Shown here in pieces: positions 37,528 through 49,755 of a stretch of DNA of 64,000 nucleotides (positions are counted from its first letter, which is position 1; each line of letters opens with the position of its first letter). The translations under genes were made by a program, and so were the position numbers. The DNA lies in contig JACKQL020000007.1 in NCBI GenBank assembly GCA_018296165.2, positions 1,426,001 to 1,490,000 of the forward strand, in the 5' to 3' direction. The notes under the pieces were generated by a model. The model was not told where the DNA came from. It did not search any database and was given only the letters and a program-made list of their open reading frames with translations. This DNA is from Termitomyces sp. T153 (Eukaryota > Basidiomycota > Agaricomycetes > Agaricales > Lyophyllaceae).

Positions 37528-37995
37528 ATGTGGGTTTTCCAACGATGCCTCCGACGACCATTATTACCACTTTACGCATCGGATTGTAATATTACTCGTC
37601 CGCATAAGAGGCTCTTCACTGTCAATCACGAAATAGATGACTGTGGTGTCCCACTCAAGCCGACGTGGTCGGTTCATGAGCTGCTTTCTTCATACCCAAA
37701 GCCGACACTCTCTTCTGCGACTTTGACGCGACTCCATGAGCTCTCTGCCCTGAGGCCTCCAGAAAAAGGGTCAATCGAGGAAAAAAAGTTGAAAGGAGAG
37801 ATGGAAGAGCTTATACGACTTGTCGAGGCGGTGAAACTGGTTAATACTCAAGGCGTCCATCCGACGACCTTCGAACTCCCAGACCAGCAGGCAGGGTTCT
37901 CAGAGGATGAGCCATCCGGCCGGTACCTTTTAGAAAATGCAGCGCGTACTTTGGATGGTTTCTACGTTGTTGATTCAGACAGGAGGAGGGTTTAA
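37528..37995 (+). CDS. gatC: GatC-like subunit of mitochondrial Glu-tRNA(Gln) amidotransferase
   Basis: Single-exon frame of 155 residues beginning MWVFQRCLRRPLLPLYA, an Arg-rich, acid-free leader typical of mitochondrial import. The C-terminal half holds the GatC pattern LTRLHELSALRPPEKG, a charged helix, then LIRLVEAVKLVNTQGVHPT. In bacteria and mitochondria GatC clamps the GatA and GatB subunits in the complex that converts Glu-tRNA(Gln) to Gln-tRNA(Gln). The match is moderate, so a related mitochondrial protein is possible. An upstream in-frame TTG at 37489 is not a likely start. Confidence 0.7.
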   Translation: MWVFQRCLRRPLLPLYASDCNITRPHKRLFTVNHEIDDCGVPLKPTWSVHELLSSYPKPTLSSATLTRLHELSALRPPEKGSIEEKKLKGEMEELIRLVEAVKLVNTQGVHPTTFELPDQQAGFSEDEPSGRYLLENAARTLDGFYVVDSDRRRV

Positions 37996-38200
37996 ACATT
38001 GGGTAATCCTGCGAATTTATACTTCGGTGTCGGAAACTTGGTTGATGTTATAAAGCTTGCTTTTTTGTCATTCCATGCTTGATCGTATAGGTAATACGTT
38101 ATAATACATACAAGTTCCAAAAAAGTTGGTACATTAGATGGATACATCGCAAGCGGTCCGATGATGCTTGGCGATTTCAATGACCACCATAGACTCTTGT

Positions 38201-38917
38201 TCACGAAGAAGAAACATCTAGACTAGTATGACCTCCTGTAGAACCGAAGCCACCTGCTCCTCTGAGAGTCTCGTCGAGGTCCTTCATTATATTCTCAGCA
38301 TCAAATCAAACAAGCATTGCAAGCAATTGACCTTGACTTCGAGAACCTCAGGTGTGTAGATTCTCTCAACAATGAGCTGTGCTATCCGATCGCCCTCTTT
38401 AACTATTCATAATGGTCAAGATATGCATAACAAAGAAGGATGGGTCAATTACCTTCAAAATCTTTGTCTGACAGGTTGAATAATAACACAAACACGATGC
38501 CTCGATAGTCAGCATCGATGACACCAGCACCAGTATCGATCATAAATTTTGAAGCTGGAAAAACGTTTTACATAGGAAAAGAATGGTTCGAGCTGATTGC
38601 AGACGAACCAAGTCCACTGCGCGGTGCGACGCGACCATAGGTACCGGCTGGCACAGCAATAGAGATCTGCGTGTCAACAAGTGCTTTTCCATGCGCAGGG
38701 ATGATCTTGTCTTCAGCACTGGGGATATTTAGCTTGTGTTGAATACAACACATTGAAAAACCTACCTGTAGAGATCGTAGCCGGCCGCAAGAGGAGAGCC
38801 ACGCGTCGGTACCCTTGCTTTCTCAGAGTGACGCTTGATAAGGAGGTTGGAAGTAGGAGCAAGAGACGCTTCAGGGAACATTTTTCTCTTCTTGAGCTGT
38901 GGTGTATCGTCTAGCAT
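38201..38917 (-). CDS. DUT1: dUTP pyrophosphatase (dUTPase)
   Basis: Exons 38917-38766, 38718-38609, 38554-38453, 38402-38332 and 38281-38201 give 171 residues. All five trimeric dUTPase motifs are present in order: [23 protein letters not shown] with the catalytic Asp, GDRIAQLI, and the C-terminal P-loop-like GAGGFGSTG. The enzyme cleaves dUTP to dUMP and pyrophosphate, keeping uracil out of DNA and supplying dUMP for thymidylate synthesis. A basic KKRK near the N-terminus could be a nuclear signal. Confidence 0.95.
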
Positions 38918-40274
38918 GGCCGGGATGAAGAAAAAAGGGCGTCGACGCGTCTGTCGGAGTTGAAATACCAGAGCGTGGTCAGCTTCCGTATATGGAAATC
39001 ACTGAGGAAGTCTTTTGTCCTCAGAGTAATACTCTGCGCCGTGTGCAGCAATTATGTCAAAGACGAATATAAGATAAATCGGTTTAACTCCCAGCTGGCG
39101 GGCACATAATCAAAATTGTTGGAGTCATTGTTGAGGGGATGAGTGAATCATCATTATTCACCTTGTGAAGAAAACCTCGAGGAGAAGAGGAGTCAGGAAG
39201 AAAGAAAGACATCATTCTGTCAGATCTTGGGCTTTGTAAAGCTGGAACCTTCCCCATCAGAGTCCTGGATATTGATACGTAGAGGCTCAATATTACTAGA
39301 TAGGTTGACTCCGTCAAGGTGATCCAGATACGTTAGCTAAGAACACATTACAAGAATACGCCTCGGTATACTTGTGTCCGTCGAAAAGCTAACTTTCAAT
39401 TGATGTTTTCTGGATGGTCCAGACTCCAGATTGGCCCAGGTATATTTTCTGTAAGTGATAACATGTTTTAATTCAATGTTCACGTAACAAGAAAGGATTC
39501 ACATTAGTTTCAAAGTACAGGACTTTTTTTCAGTTTCAACCTTGGAAGACCACAGGACGGCACGGAGATCCAGAGAAGATTATCATCCTGGGCGAAGGTA
39601 TAGTTCCATGTGGCTCAGGCCGACTTTATCTGGTTAGTGTAGGGCGGCGACAACCCTAGATGGAAGGATCAAGGAGAGTTGGACGACGAGCGGATATGTT
39701 ACATACATCGGTTGATGGAGGGTCTTCAAAGTTTCGCTACCAGCAATCCGAAGAATAGCGAACATGAAGAGGAATAAGCATCCTTCTCGAAGATAGAACT
39801 CGGAGATAGAGACAGAAGAGCTCCAAGGCGACTCCTTCGAAAACAGAGGCTGACATATTCGACCCACCGACTCAAAGCAATTTTTCAGAATCTAGTATTT
39901 TTGTCCAGACAACATCATAGCTCGACTACCACTTGGAATATCATATTGGTGTTTGGAGGGACGCCTTCACTATAATGGACAACGTGTACGATCTATGGCG
40001 TTAGAGCAAAGTCGTCGCTGGGAAATGGAGGATAGTCGTTGAGAGAGACGAACAAATATGCCTGAGGTTACAGGTCGCGATTTTGTTGCACCTGATGCTT
40101 CTTGAAGCTTGAAGCCTTGCTCGAGGGCGGAGGCGGAAGGGAATGGCAATCAACGACAAACAAGCGGTCATTTCTCTTGTTGGCACACATACAAATCATA
40201 CAAGCTCGAAGACCACTTTTACCCTTCTTGCTTTTTGTCCTCTTTCTCTGCAAGGTCGAACAGGCAGGCATTGC
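38918..40274. other. Intergenic region, no supported gene
   Basis: About 1.36 kb between the divergent dUTPase and THO2 starts. Frames on both strands are short and of unlike composition. I see no domain, repeat or RNA gene. Confidence 0.5.
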
Positions 40275-43200
40275 ATGGACGTTGTTAGTAACGTGAGGAG
40301 GCATCTTGCCTCGTGGGCAAAAGGAGGGGAGTCTGAATGGTGCGCAGTTGACTCCCTCGTTCTCGATGATTTGATTTATGGTGGCGTAGTCGGAATTCTC
40401 TCTTTGCACCACATTGCAACCCTTCGGATGTAAACTGTGTGGACACTTTGACGACTGCGTACCACACACTTCTATGTTCCGCTCTGCAGACATGGTCACC
40501 AAAGAACTCGATCACGCCTGTCGCATTCGTCGAGTTCGTGCAGTCAGTTCTCGACACTCTTCCTTCATCTTCTTCGGGGTCAGCTACGTCTTCCACAAAT
40601 ATCATGGCTTTTGGAGAAATTCTTGTCGACATGATTTGGTCGGTTGACGCGGAATTGGATGAAGTTTTGAGTGATACAAAAATCACATTAGCCGCCTGCA
40701 CTAAGCAAGAGACCAATAATAACGTGTCTCCTGTTATGGCGAAAGCGAAGAAAGTTGAGCAGACGGCGGAGAAAGATAAGGAGACGGTGCAGGTCATTGT
40801 AAAGAAATTTCTCGTGCGTATTTGTTCATCTTTCACCTTGGACTGGTTTTGATAAAGAGGGAAAAATGAAGGACATGGGAACTGTCAATCCTCATCTCTG
40901 CCGTGAACGTCTTGACTCAGCTGTCTTAGCAAGTGTCGGTCTGATACCAGACAAGGTTGCCACGGACAAGAAGGAGATCAGAACGCGAACTGGACTATTG
41001 TCTGTCTCATTTCTTCAAAGTTTGATCTTATCGGTTGACCTATCACCTGCAGCTACAAGCAGAACAAGTTCAACCTTCTCCGTGAACAATCCGAGGGTTA
41101 TAGCAAACTTACTTCAGAGCTGACGAGTTCTCTGGGTCCCTCTCACTCCCCTGTCACTGGACGCCCAGTTGAGCCTTACTCTGCTATCGAAGAACGCGCC
41201 CGTCCAGTCTGGGAGAAGGTTATTAGTCTCATTGGGTATTTTGACCTTGACCCAAATCGAGCTCTTGACATCATTCTAGACGTACTCTCAGTACATTTAT
41301 CGACTCACTATACTTTCTTTATTGCTCTTCTTTCATTCTCACCCTGGGTAGGGTCTTTCCGCCGACCTAACATGGCGTCTATGGAGACGAGCCCTCTTCC
41401 TGGCTCCTTTCAAGGCAAAACTTTGGATGAAATTCTGACTCTTGCAGACCCAAAGGTACGTGAGGCTGGAGACGCCTCCAATGACGGAAAACCTCGAGTA
41501 TTAGCTCAGGTTTTGGGTTTTAAGTTCGCCTACTATCAGGTAAGTACCATGACATCCTGAAAACACATACTGCGTCTTTTGACATTCCATTCCATAAGTC
41601 TACAGATGTGACCGAACCGACATCAAAAAATCTTTATCTTACGGCTGCCATTTTAATACGCGAAGGTTTTATCACTCTAGAAGATTTATATCCTCATGTG
41701 AGATTCCTCTCTTCTTGTCTCGAACTGAATTTACTCCTTTGACAGCTCTCGCCGGATGACAATGCCATGGAAAGTGTCAAAGAGGAGTATCGACGGGATG
41801 TTGCCACGCGTATAGCGGCTACCACTGTTAGTCAGCTTGCAATGGCCGCTCCTCTGGAGTCCTCAGGATCACAGTCATCTAAGTCTAAATCTACACCGCA
41901 AGCTGAAGTCAAGAAAAGCCCGGAACTCAAAGACGTTAATCAGAAAGTCGGGCTATTAACTGCTCTTCTCGCAGTTGGGGCTTTGAGGCCTGCTCTAGCA
42001 ATTCTCTCCAAATTCCCGTTTTTGGTCGACGCACGAGTGGAGATTGCCGATCTCATGATTCGAATTATGAAAGTCTCAATTGCACCTCTTTACGAATCTT
42101 TTTTGGTTACCAAGGAGCGGAATCCAAGCTTTACTCAGCCTCGAACGCGATATGGAATGTCGGGCATCGTGGCTGCGCCCAGTCGAAAACCAATACTCAC
42201 CCTTTGGGCGCCGACTCCTCCTAGCACGTACAACACGGATTTTGTCTTTTTTTACCCTGATTGGGTCGAACAAATACCGATCTGCAGCTCCTTGAGTGAT
42301 CTGGAAGATGTTATAGAGCCACTCATGAAATTCATTGGGGTTCATGTGTCTCGGGATCCATTGTTCTTAACTAAGTTCCTGCGACTTGGTCGAACTCATC
42401 TTCAAACAACAGTGACTGTCCTTTCAATTTTGAATCCAAAATCATTCTGATGTCGCTTATAGCAGACGCCTATTGACCCCGTCACTAAAAAGCCAACTTG
42501 CGAACCTGATCCCAATCATCCAATTCGACTCTTCTGGTTCAAAGTCCTACGAATTTACCTTCTCCGGGCCCTTACTTTGATCCGAGGAAATGCAGTCTGC
42601 ACCGTCGAAGTCTGGAATATCATTCGGCAATATTCCACCACATGTCGTTGGCGCTTATACGGTGAATGGAAAACAAAGATGTATGAATCTCATCCAGAAC
42701 TTCAAGTCCGGTATTCCCAGGCCAAAAGCGAAACGAAAGCTATCCTTCGACGTCTTAACACCAATTCAAATGACACACTCTCGGGTACTGTTGCCAAACT
42801 TGCCCACTCGAATCCTTGCATATTCTTTGACAGAGCAGTGCACCAAATCATGTCTTATGACAACCTGGCGAACGTTGTCATCCAAGCACTTCGTTATGTC
42901 ACAAACATGGGCTTCGATGTATTGGTGTACATCATCGTTGACGCGTTTTCCGATCCTCATAAGCCACGACTCAAGGAAGATGGGGTCAATACGGCTGATT
43001 GGCTTCAAAGTGCCTTTCTCTTATCCCCTTCTTAGAAATGCACTGACATCCATGTAGGTCTTGCTTCTTTCACCGGAATGCTGTTCAGACGTTACAGTGC
43101 TGATCTTACACCTGTCCTAACATATGTCATGCATCAACTATACAATGGACAGACGACGGAGTTAGTAGTCCTGAAAGAGCTCATTTGGAAAATGGCTGGT

Positions 43201-46200
43201 ATCGAACCTCTACCCAGTCTTTCGGATGCTCAAGTGATTGCAATGGCTGGTGGACCAATCCTTCGCATAGAATCAATTGCATCTGCCACCCGTGGCGCAC
43301 GCCTTGATCCTGGCGATGCTGTTCTCAAAGGTCCCTGGCGTCTAGGGAAAGCTTTACTAGATTCATCGCTAGCTTTAAGCCTCCTTATCCAAGTTGCGCA
43401 ACAACGACAGGCCTGCGTGTTCAAGGCTCCAGACACGCATTTGAAATCTTTGGCAAGCCTGTATGATACAGTGCGTATTTTTTTCCTGTGTGTCCGCCAA
43501 GTGGCTCATTTCGGGTTAATGCCAGACCCACGGTGTCCTACTCCAATATCTAGAACTTTTGACCTCTCCTTCAGTGATACCTCTGTCCGAGTATGCCAAC
43601 AGAGTCCTCCCATCTCTTGGAGATCTCGGTATGGTCTATGGTATTTGTGCACCAGTATGCATGCAAATTATGCGGCCTGTCCTTCAGGCATCCCTCCTGG
43701 TTTGTCTGTCTTCCTCGCTACTCAACAAGCATTTATTAAGCCATAATTTTATAGAAATTGGCATTGATCATGCAAGAACAGGAACGCAAAGCGAGTGAAG
43801 AGGCCGAGAAGCGGTTAAAAGCGGCGTTGACCGCCAAGCGGGAACCGGTTGCTTCTAGGGTTGCCTCGCCCAGCCTCGGTGCTTCCAGTGTTTCTGAAAC
43901 TCCTACGGAGGTTAAAGCCACGGAGGAACAATCAACGCAAGATGTACCAATGGATGCCGAGTCGGCTAGTTCCGCGCCCTTTGCAGAGGTTCGTGGTGAA
44001 TATACAGCTATCATGTAAGTTCTCAACTTGCTTTTAGAGCCCATGGATTCCGGAATTGGCTACATTGTTCGATGACATCAAGAAAATTGCACCTGGAAAT
44101 GCATACGACATTATGGGGTAAGATTTTAGTTGAACAATCTGGATATGGCTCATTTCATTCTCCCTGTCTTCATTCAGACCTGGTTTCTATTTGACTTTCT
44201 GGCAACTTTCGACTTACGACTTGTCACCTCCGACCAGTAAATACGATGAAGAAAGTGCGGCACTGCTGCAGCTCAGCAGACAAGAAGAAAGCAAATGGCG
44301 TTCAGCGGACCATTCGTCCGACCGGGCAAAGCGCTCAACAGCTATTTCACATAAACAACGGCGAGAACGCTACATCAAAACTCACGAGCTTCTTCTGGAA
44401 GAATTGAAGAATCAAACAGCGTCTAGGGCCTTTACTTTGAAACGTCTGAGTCGCGAGAAGCAACATTGGTTCTCCCATGGTATGTCCTCTAGCTACATAC
44501 ACATCCCAGTGACCCATTATTTCATTTAGCACCGAAAGCAGGTGCACTTGTCGGCTCCATAATTGAACATTGCATTCAACCACGTTGTCTGTTATCTCCT
44601 ATGGATGCCGATTTCTGTGCACAGTTCATTAAAGTCCTTCACACCCAAGGAACGCCAGGTTTTCATACCTTGAACTGCTACGATAAGGTTTGTCGCGACG
44701 ATTATGACGGTCCTGCTATCTTATTCATTTATGCTAGCTGCTCGGGGATCATGTCAAAGTTGTACTTTTTTCCTGCAGTGAATACGAAGCCCACAATTAC
44801 GGTATACTTTCATTTGCTTGATCGATTCAACATCTGACTCAGGACTTCTGTCAGGCCGATTTCTGTCAGGGATTCTTGCAGACATGTTCAAATGGTATAG
44901 TGATGAGGCAGCGTATATGGCGGACAATCGTACCAAAGTTGGTGGGAAGACGATGTACAACCCTGGTTTACAGCGTACCTGGTCAAACAAGAGTGTCACG
45001 TTAGACAGTCTTCTCGATTGGCCTAACTTCCAGCGCATACTCAGAAAGTGGTACAAGAAGTTGGCGAAGGTAAAGGACTGCCAAATTTAATCCTCAGCTA
45101 TATCTCAACTTTGCCAAGTGCTTTATAGATTGCATTCAAACTGGGGAGTTCATGCATGTCTACAACACTATCATCATATTGAAGGAACTCCTGCCTGTCT
45201 TTCCTTTGGCGGCAGTATCGATTACGGATACTGGCGCCAGCCTTGATGCTGCGATGGATCGCTTTTTGGAGAATGAGGAACGTGGAGATCTCAAAATTCT
45301 CGGAAGAGCGTATGTGCTACTTAAATTTTCTCCTATCTCTTTCTTGGTCGCTCAGCTACACTTCCAGTTACTCTGCCGCTTTGAAAAAGAGAGAGTCTTT
45401 ATGGGCAATGCCAAGAAAAGTGCGTTTTGGTCTAATTTCACTTTTGTTAAGGTGAACACCTACCATCTTTGTTTAGCCGCCACCTCCCGCAAACGTAGCT
45501 ACATCATCGCCGAAACCAACCAACCCCTCCCAGCAGAGCGAGAGGTCTCGGAGCCACGTACCTCCCAGTGGCCCAAGCTCCACCGTTGTACCTGTCGGCG
45601 ATGGGCGCCGTAACAACGCAACTCCCGTTCCTAACGCGGCACCTTCTGGCCCTCGAGCTCAACTCTCGAATGGCCCTGCCTCCACGACCGAAAAGTTATC
45701 CGGCAGCGGCATCAGTTCTGCTAAAGCTGCAATGGATAGGTTTGTTGTTCTCTTATATCTGGGCGTCCTAAGTCTCACTGTTGGGATTTGTAGTATACCC
45801 CGCCCTGAGGTGGTCAAAAGGGTTCGGCCAGGCGACAAGCATAGCCAATCACCAAAACCACCAGACTTGTCCGTTTCCTTGGGAGATGGCGTTAAATCGT
45901 CAGTTCCTTCGCATTTCAATGAACTTCGTATGTCCGGAAAAGACGACCCGCCCTCCCGATCACGATACAACAGTCCTTCGCGCCTTCGGGATTCTCCTCT
46001 TCCACAACCAACCTCTCCAGCAGGCAAGTCAAACTCCCTTCATACAATTTTTTGACTTAATAGAATATCAGATGGTGCCCCCGCCATGCCACCACCATCA
46101 GTTCCCAGTCAGACACCCTCGGCGCAGGAGTTAAGGGAGACCGCAAAGCAATCCATCCGCACTGAGAAATTGGATGCCGTACGGAGTGGTTCAGGCATAC

Positions 46201-47680
46201 CATCCCCTCGCATACGTTCTCAATCACCGATTAGCCGCCCTGGGACTAGAAACCATAGTTCTGAAAGCCGTGCAAGTGGAGGTCGCTCGCGCTCTGAACG
46301 TGGGAATATTGAAGGAGATCGCGACGAACGACGCCTGGAAAGAGAAAGTCGCCAGGATCCACGCGAGCATCCAGCCGCCAGCCGCCGCGATAGCGTTACT
46401 CATACTCGCAGCGAGCGTAGTGGCCGTGAGCGCACATCTGTCCGCGAGATGGACAAGGACGGGGATAGAGACAAGGAACGAGATCGGCCTCGCGACAGAC
46501 ATGATCGCGACAAGGATCGCGAGCGCGATCGTGACTCAGATAGGAGGGACCGCGAACGGGACAGAGACAGAGACAGAGACAGAGACAGGCATCGTAGAGA
46601 TGATAAGGATAGGGAAAGGGAAAGGGACAGGGAAAACAGGAAAGATAGGGACCCAATTCGTGGGCAAGGAAATCCGCCTATGCCTCCATCTGACGATCGA
46701 GCACTTCCTACACGTCCAGATACTCGACATCGTCCCACAGCACTTGATGATGGTCTCGGAAAAAGGAGACGACCCGCGGATGATGATGTGAGTGTGCGTT
46801 TTTCACATTCTTGCATCTGCTGATTGGACCTTGCAGCCTGACCGAGGCTCCAAACGTACCTCTCGCAAGGACGGTCATCGTGAGGATCGTGGTCGCAGAC
46901 TTCCAGAGAAGGAGGGTCACGATAGAAATCGTGATTCGGATAGACGCAGGAAAGACCGTGAAGGTTCCGGTGACAATGAATCACGCGTCCCTTCCGTTTC
47001 TCTAGACAAGGTACCTAGCACTTTTGTGCAATCAATCTAGTAGGTTTTGCTAATATCCAGATTAGGCAACAGACAAACGCATAGCCTCGGAAAGCCATAC
47101 ACCTACAAACCTTTCCTCAGGTCCTAACTCCAAAGCTCAACCACCGAGCGCCCCACGAGCCATGTACCATGATCCGCCGACACGTGGTCCGAAAGCGGAT
47201 TTACCGCCTCCCAGAGACCGCCACCGAGATTATACATCCAATCCTTCTGTATCGGGCTCAAGTAGCACCACACATCCTCATCAAGATCAAGGACCGCCTC
47301 CTAGTCTCGGGAGCCTACACTCTCGCATCGGTGACAAGGAACTTCCCCGGTCGTTGCCACAGCCTCCTCCAAACTCGTATCGTCCCGATCCTCACCTACA
47401 GCGCAAGGAGGATGATCGTGAGAACAGGAAGCGAACTGTTTCTGGTACGTTGTACCACACATAGACAGGGGTCATTAGACTGATATTTTTTTGTTCAGAT
47501 CGCGATAAAGAGATGAGCGAGCCTGTTCCCAGCCCGACGAGCGAGCTCATGCAGGCTCCGAAGCGCCCGCGAATCAACAGGACGCGGTATACTGGTGGCA
47601 GCACCCCAGGTGTGGCGAAAAAACTCGGCCTCCCAATTGACCCATTGGCAGCAGACAAAAGCCAGAGGAGAAGGGATTAA
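40275..47680 (+). CDS. THO2: THO complex subunit 2
   Basis: A large multi-exon gene whose pieces in different frames join through short introns. The first exon is 40275-40339 (MDVVSNVRRHLASWAKGGESEC); exon 2 starts at 40390. Key segments: AVAFVEFVQSVLDTLP-like early helices; NQKVGLLTALLAVGALRPALAIL; HPIRLFWFKVLRIYLLRALTLIRGN; LASFTGMLFRRYSADL; the Tho2 family block GPGFYLTFWQLSTYDL; and TLDSLLDWPNFQRILRKWYKKL. The C-terminal third is extremely rich in RD/RE/RS dipeptides, then Pro and Ser, ending in a basic tail DKSQRRRRD. THO couples transcription to mRNA export and guards against R-loops; Tho2 is its scaffold. Each frame change checked is bridged by a GT-AG intron. Confidence 0.93.
46440..46650. 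repeat. RD/RE-encoding simple repeat within THO2
   Basis: Tandem gacaga and gatagg hexamers encode alternating Arg-Asp/Arg-Glu. Low complexity on both strands; the opposite-strand frames are shadows. Confidence 0.75.
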
Positions 47681-48297
47681 ATCTCATCGCATAATGTATC
47701 TCAATATTGATTACTTATATAGTGCAGACGACTGCATATATATCCTCATCTCTTCGAGTCGAGTGCATGAAATCGCGCCTAAACGTGCAATTAATGATCC
47801 TAATGTCCCCAGTGAGTTACTTCCCGCGCAACTCGGAGTGTCAAAGGCAAAATTGTGATCTACTTTTATTGAACTCGATTATGAGGTACCGGCCTGTCTA
47901 ATAATTTGGGCGCTTCAAGGGCGCTCCATGTAACTTCTAAATGGGTTTCATTGTTCCCGAGAAGGAATGAACAGTACATGAGACGCGCCACACTCACATT
48001 TCTTCGAAAAACTTCCCAAGTCCTAACCACATGTTGCCGCGCACCAGGCGACTGGGCCATTCATCCACTTCTTTCATTGCTTGTATCGCTCGGGAACTTC
48101 GGCATTCCTGAGACCAAAGACTGGTAGAAATATGATGTGTAAAACATGAACAGACGAGATGCTTAGATTGCTTGATTCCAGAAGATCCTTTGAATTATAA
48201 CTTTACATTACGAGTTGTTTAAATAATAAATTAAGCATATACAGCCACTTAGATATGTCTGCAAGTTGAATTGCAAGGCCACTAGAGTTGAGTTCAT
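47681..48297. other. Convergent 3' flank of THO2 and GTP cyclohydrolase I
   Basis: About 0.6 kb. No supported gene; short frames have no recognisable content. Confidence 0.5.
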
Positions 48298-49382
48298 TCA
48301 GCGCTTGATGAGAGTGAGGAACTCTTCGCGCGTCTTTTGTTGTGTGCGGAAACAGCCGAGCATACATGATGTGACAGTTATTGAACCAGGTTTCTGTACT
48401 CCACGCATGGTCATACACATGTGCCTAGAGCAGTGTATCTATATCAGCACAAGTTTCAACAGGATGACCAAAGCTGGCACTTACGTCGCCTCCATGACTA
48501 CAGCTACCCCGCGAGGCTTGATTGCCTCCTGCACGGCAATCGCAACTTGTTTTGTCAAACGTTCCTGGACTTGTAGCCGTCGGCTGAATGTCTCTGCGAT
48601 CCTGGCTAATTTGGACAAGCCGAGAACCAGCTGATTTGGAATATACGCTATTGCTATCTAATGATGAGTATCGCCGAATGAGTGGTCAGATAGCAGCATA
48701 GATGATAGGACTTGCCTTGCCGGTGAAAGGCACCAGATGATGCTCACACAAACTGGAGACGTCGATATCCCGGACGATAACCATTTCATCATGATCTTCG
48801 GCAAACACGGCATCGTTAATAACATCTGTGCGCTTGAAAATAAGTAGGGTGTTGATTGAACAAAGTCAGGCTGTGACCTGCCAGTTTCTCTTCATATCCC
48901 CGCGTCATCCACATGAGTGCCTGAGCATAACGTTCTGGGGTCTTCAGCAGACCCTCGCGATCGGGATCTTCACCAATTGATTCGAGAATGACACGGACCG
49001 CAGCGGTCATCTTCTCTTCGCGTGCACGCTTCTCCTCAGGTGTGGCCATAAGACGAGAAACAGTTGATTTTGCTAGATTAACTAAGACTTCATAAAGAAT
49101 ATCTTCGAATGTAAGGGACACACCTGGCCATCCGAGACCATTTGGATCAGGAACAATGTTATGTAGATCAACGGATGCTGGATTGTTCGGGTCAGATGGC
49201 AGCTGAGGGCTGGCTATGCCGGATTTTCGAAAACCATATTCATCGCGCGAGAGGGGAGTCTTGGGATGTTTTCGGTAGATATCGTTGTCGTTGTCGTCGC
49301 TGGCAGCCTGCTTGATCTGGAGCTTGTGTAGGCTGTCAGCGAATTGTGCGACGTGGAAGGAGTCGTGAGAAGAGTGATCCAT
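48298..49382 (-). CDS. FOL2: GTP cyclohydrolase I
   Basis: Exons 49382-49124, 49072-48878, 48825-48716, 48657-48485 and 48424-48298 give 287 residues. A variable N-terminal extension precedes the catalytic core: [38 protein letters not shown] (zinc ligands Cys and His), [25 protein letters not shown] and RGVQKPGS. It makes 7,8-dihydroneopterin triphosphate from GTP, the first step to folate (and tetrahydrobiopterin). Intron 3 has a GC donor (AAG|GCAAGT). Intron 1 is 51 bases, in frame and without stops, so retention would add 17 residues. Confidence 0.96.
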
Positions 49383-49755
49383 AGAATAACAAAGTGGGTT
49401 CTGGCGGGACAGATAATTTTAAGCGTCCGGACAAGTTCCGTGGCGGGAGCACGTGGGACGATGCCTGAACTGGCAAAGGTGGCCCAAACATATTTTTGAT
49501 GCGGTAACTAGCCGATATAGCTATTTGAAAGGCTCTACCCGTCACCGACGCCTGGGCCGTGGCTGCCAAATGCGCATACCGTACAGCATACGACCATTGT
49601 GTGCACTGCATCAACGGTCTTGGAAAACACCCGGATGATCTCGTATATTAATGAACAAAACAGCGTTCCTCTCGCGTTCACTTATTGTTTTTCATCCTAT
49701 TAACTCCGTTTCGATGTATGTCTTGCTGAGCATGTGTCAGAGGTTCAGTCGTCAC
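49383..49755. promoter_or_regulatory. Divergent promoter between GTP cyclohydrolase and ABC transporter genes
   Basis: 373 bases between the two start codons. No specific motif recognised. Two in-frame upstream ATGs (49714, 49732) could extend the ABC transporter start. Confidence 0.35.

Noticed and set aside
40068..40836. Minus-strand frames of 144-183 residues near the THO2 start
   Set aside because: They overlap well-supported THO2 exons and match no family.
46224..46984. Long Ser/Leu- and Arg-rich minus-strand frames within THO2
   Set aside because: Antisense shadows of the RD/RE repeat region.
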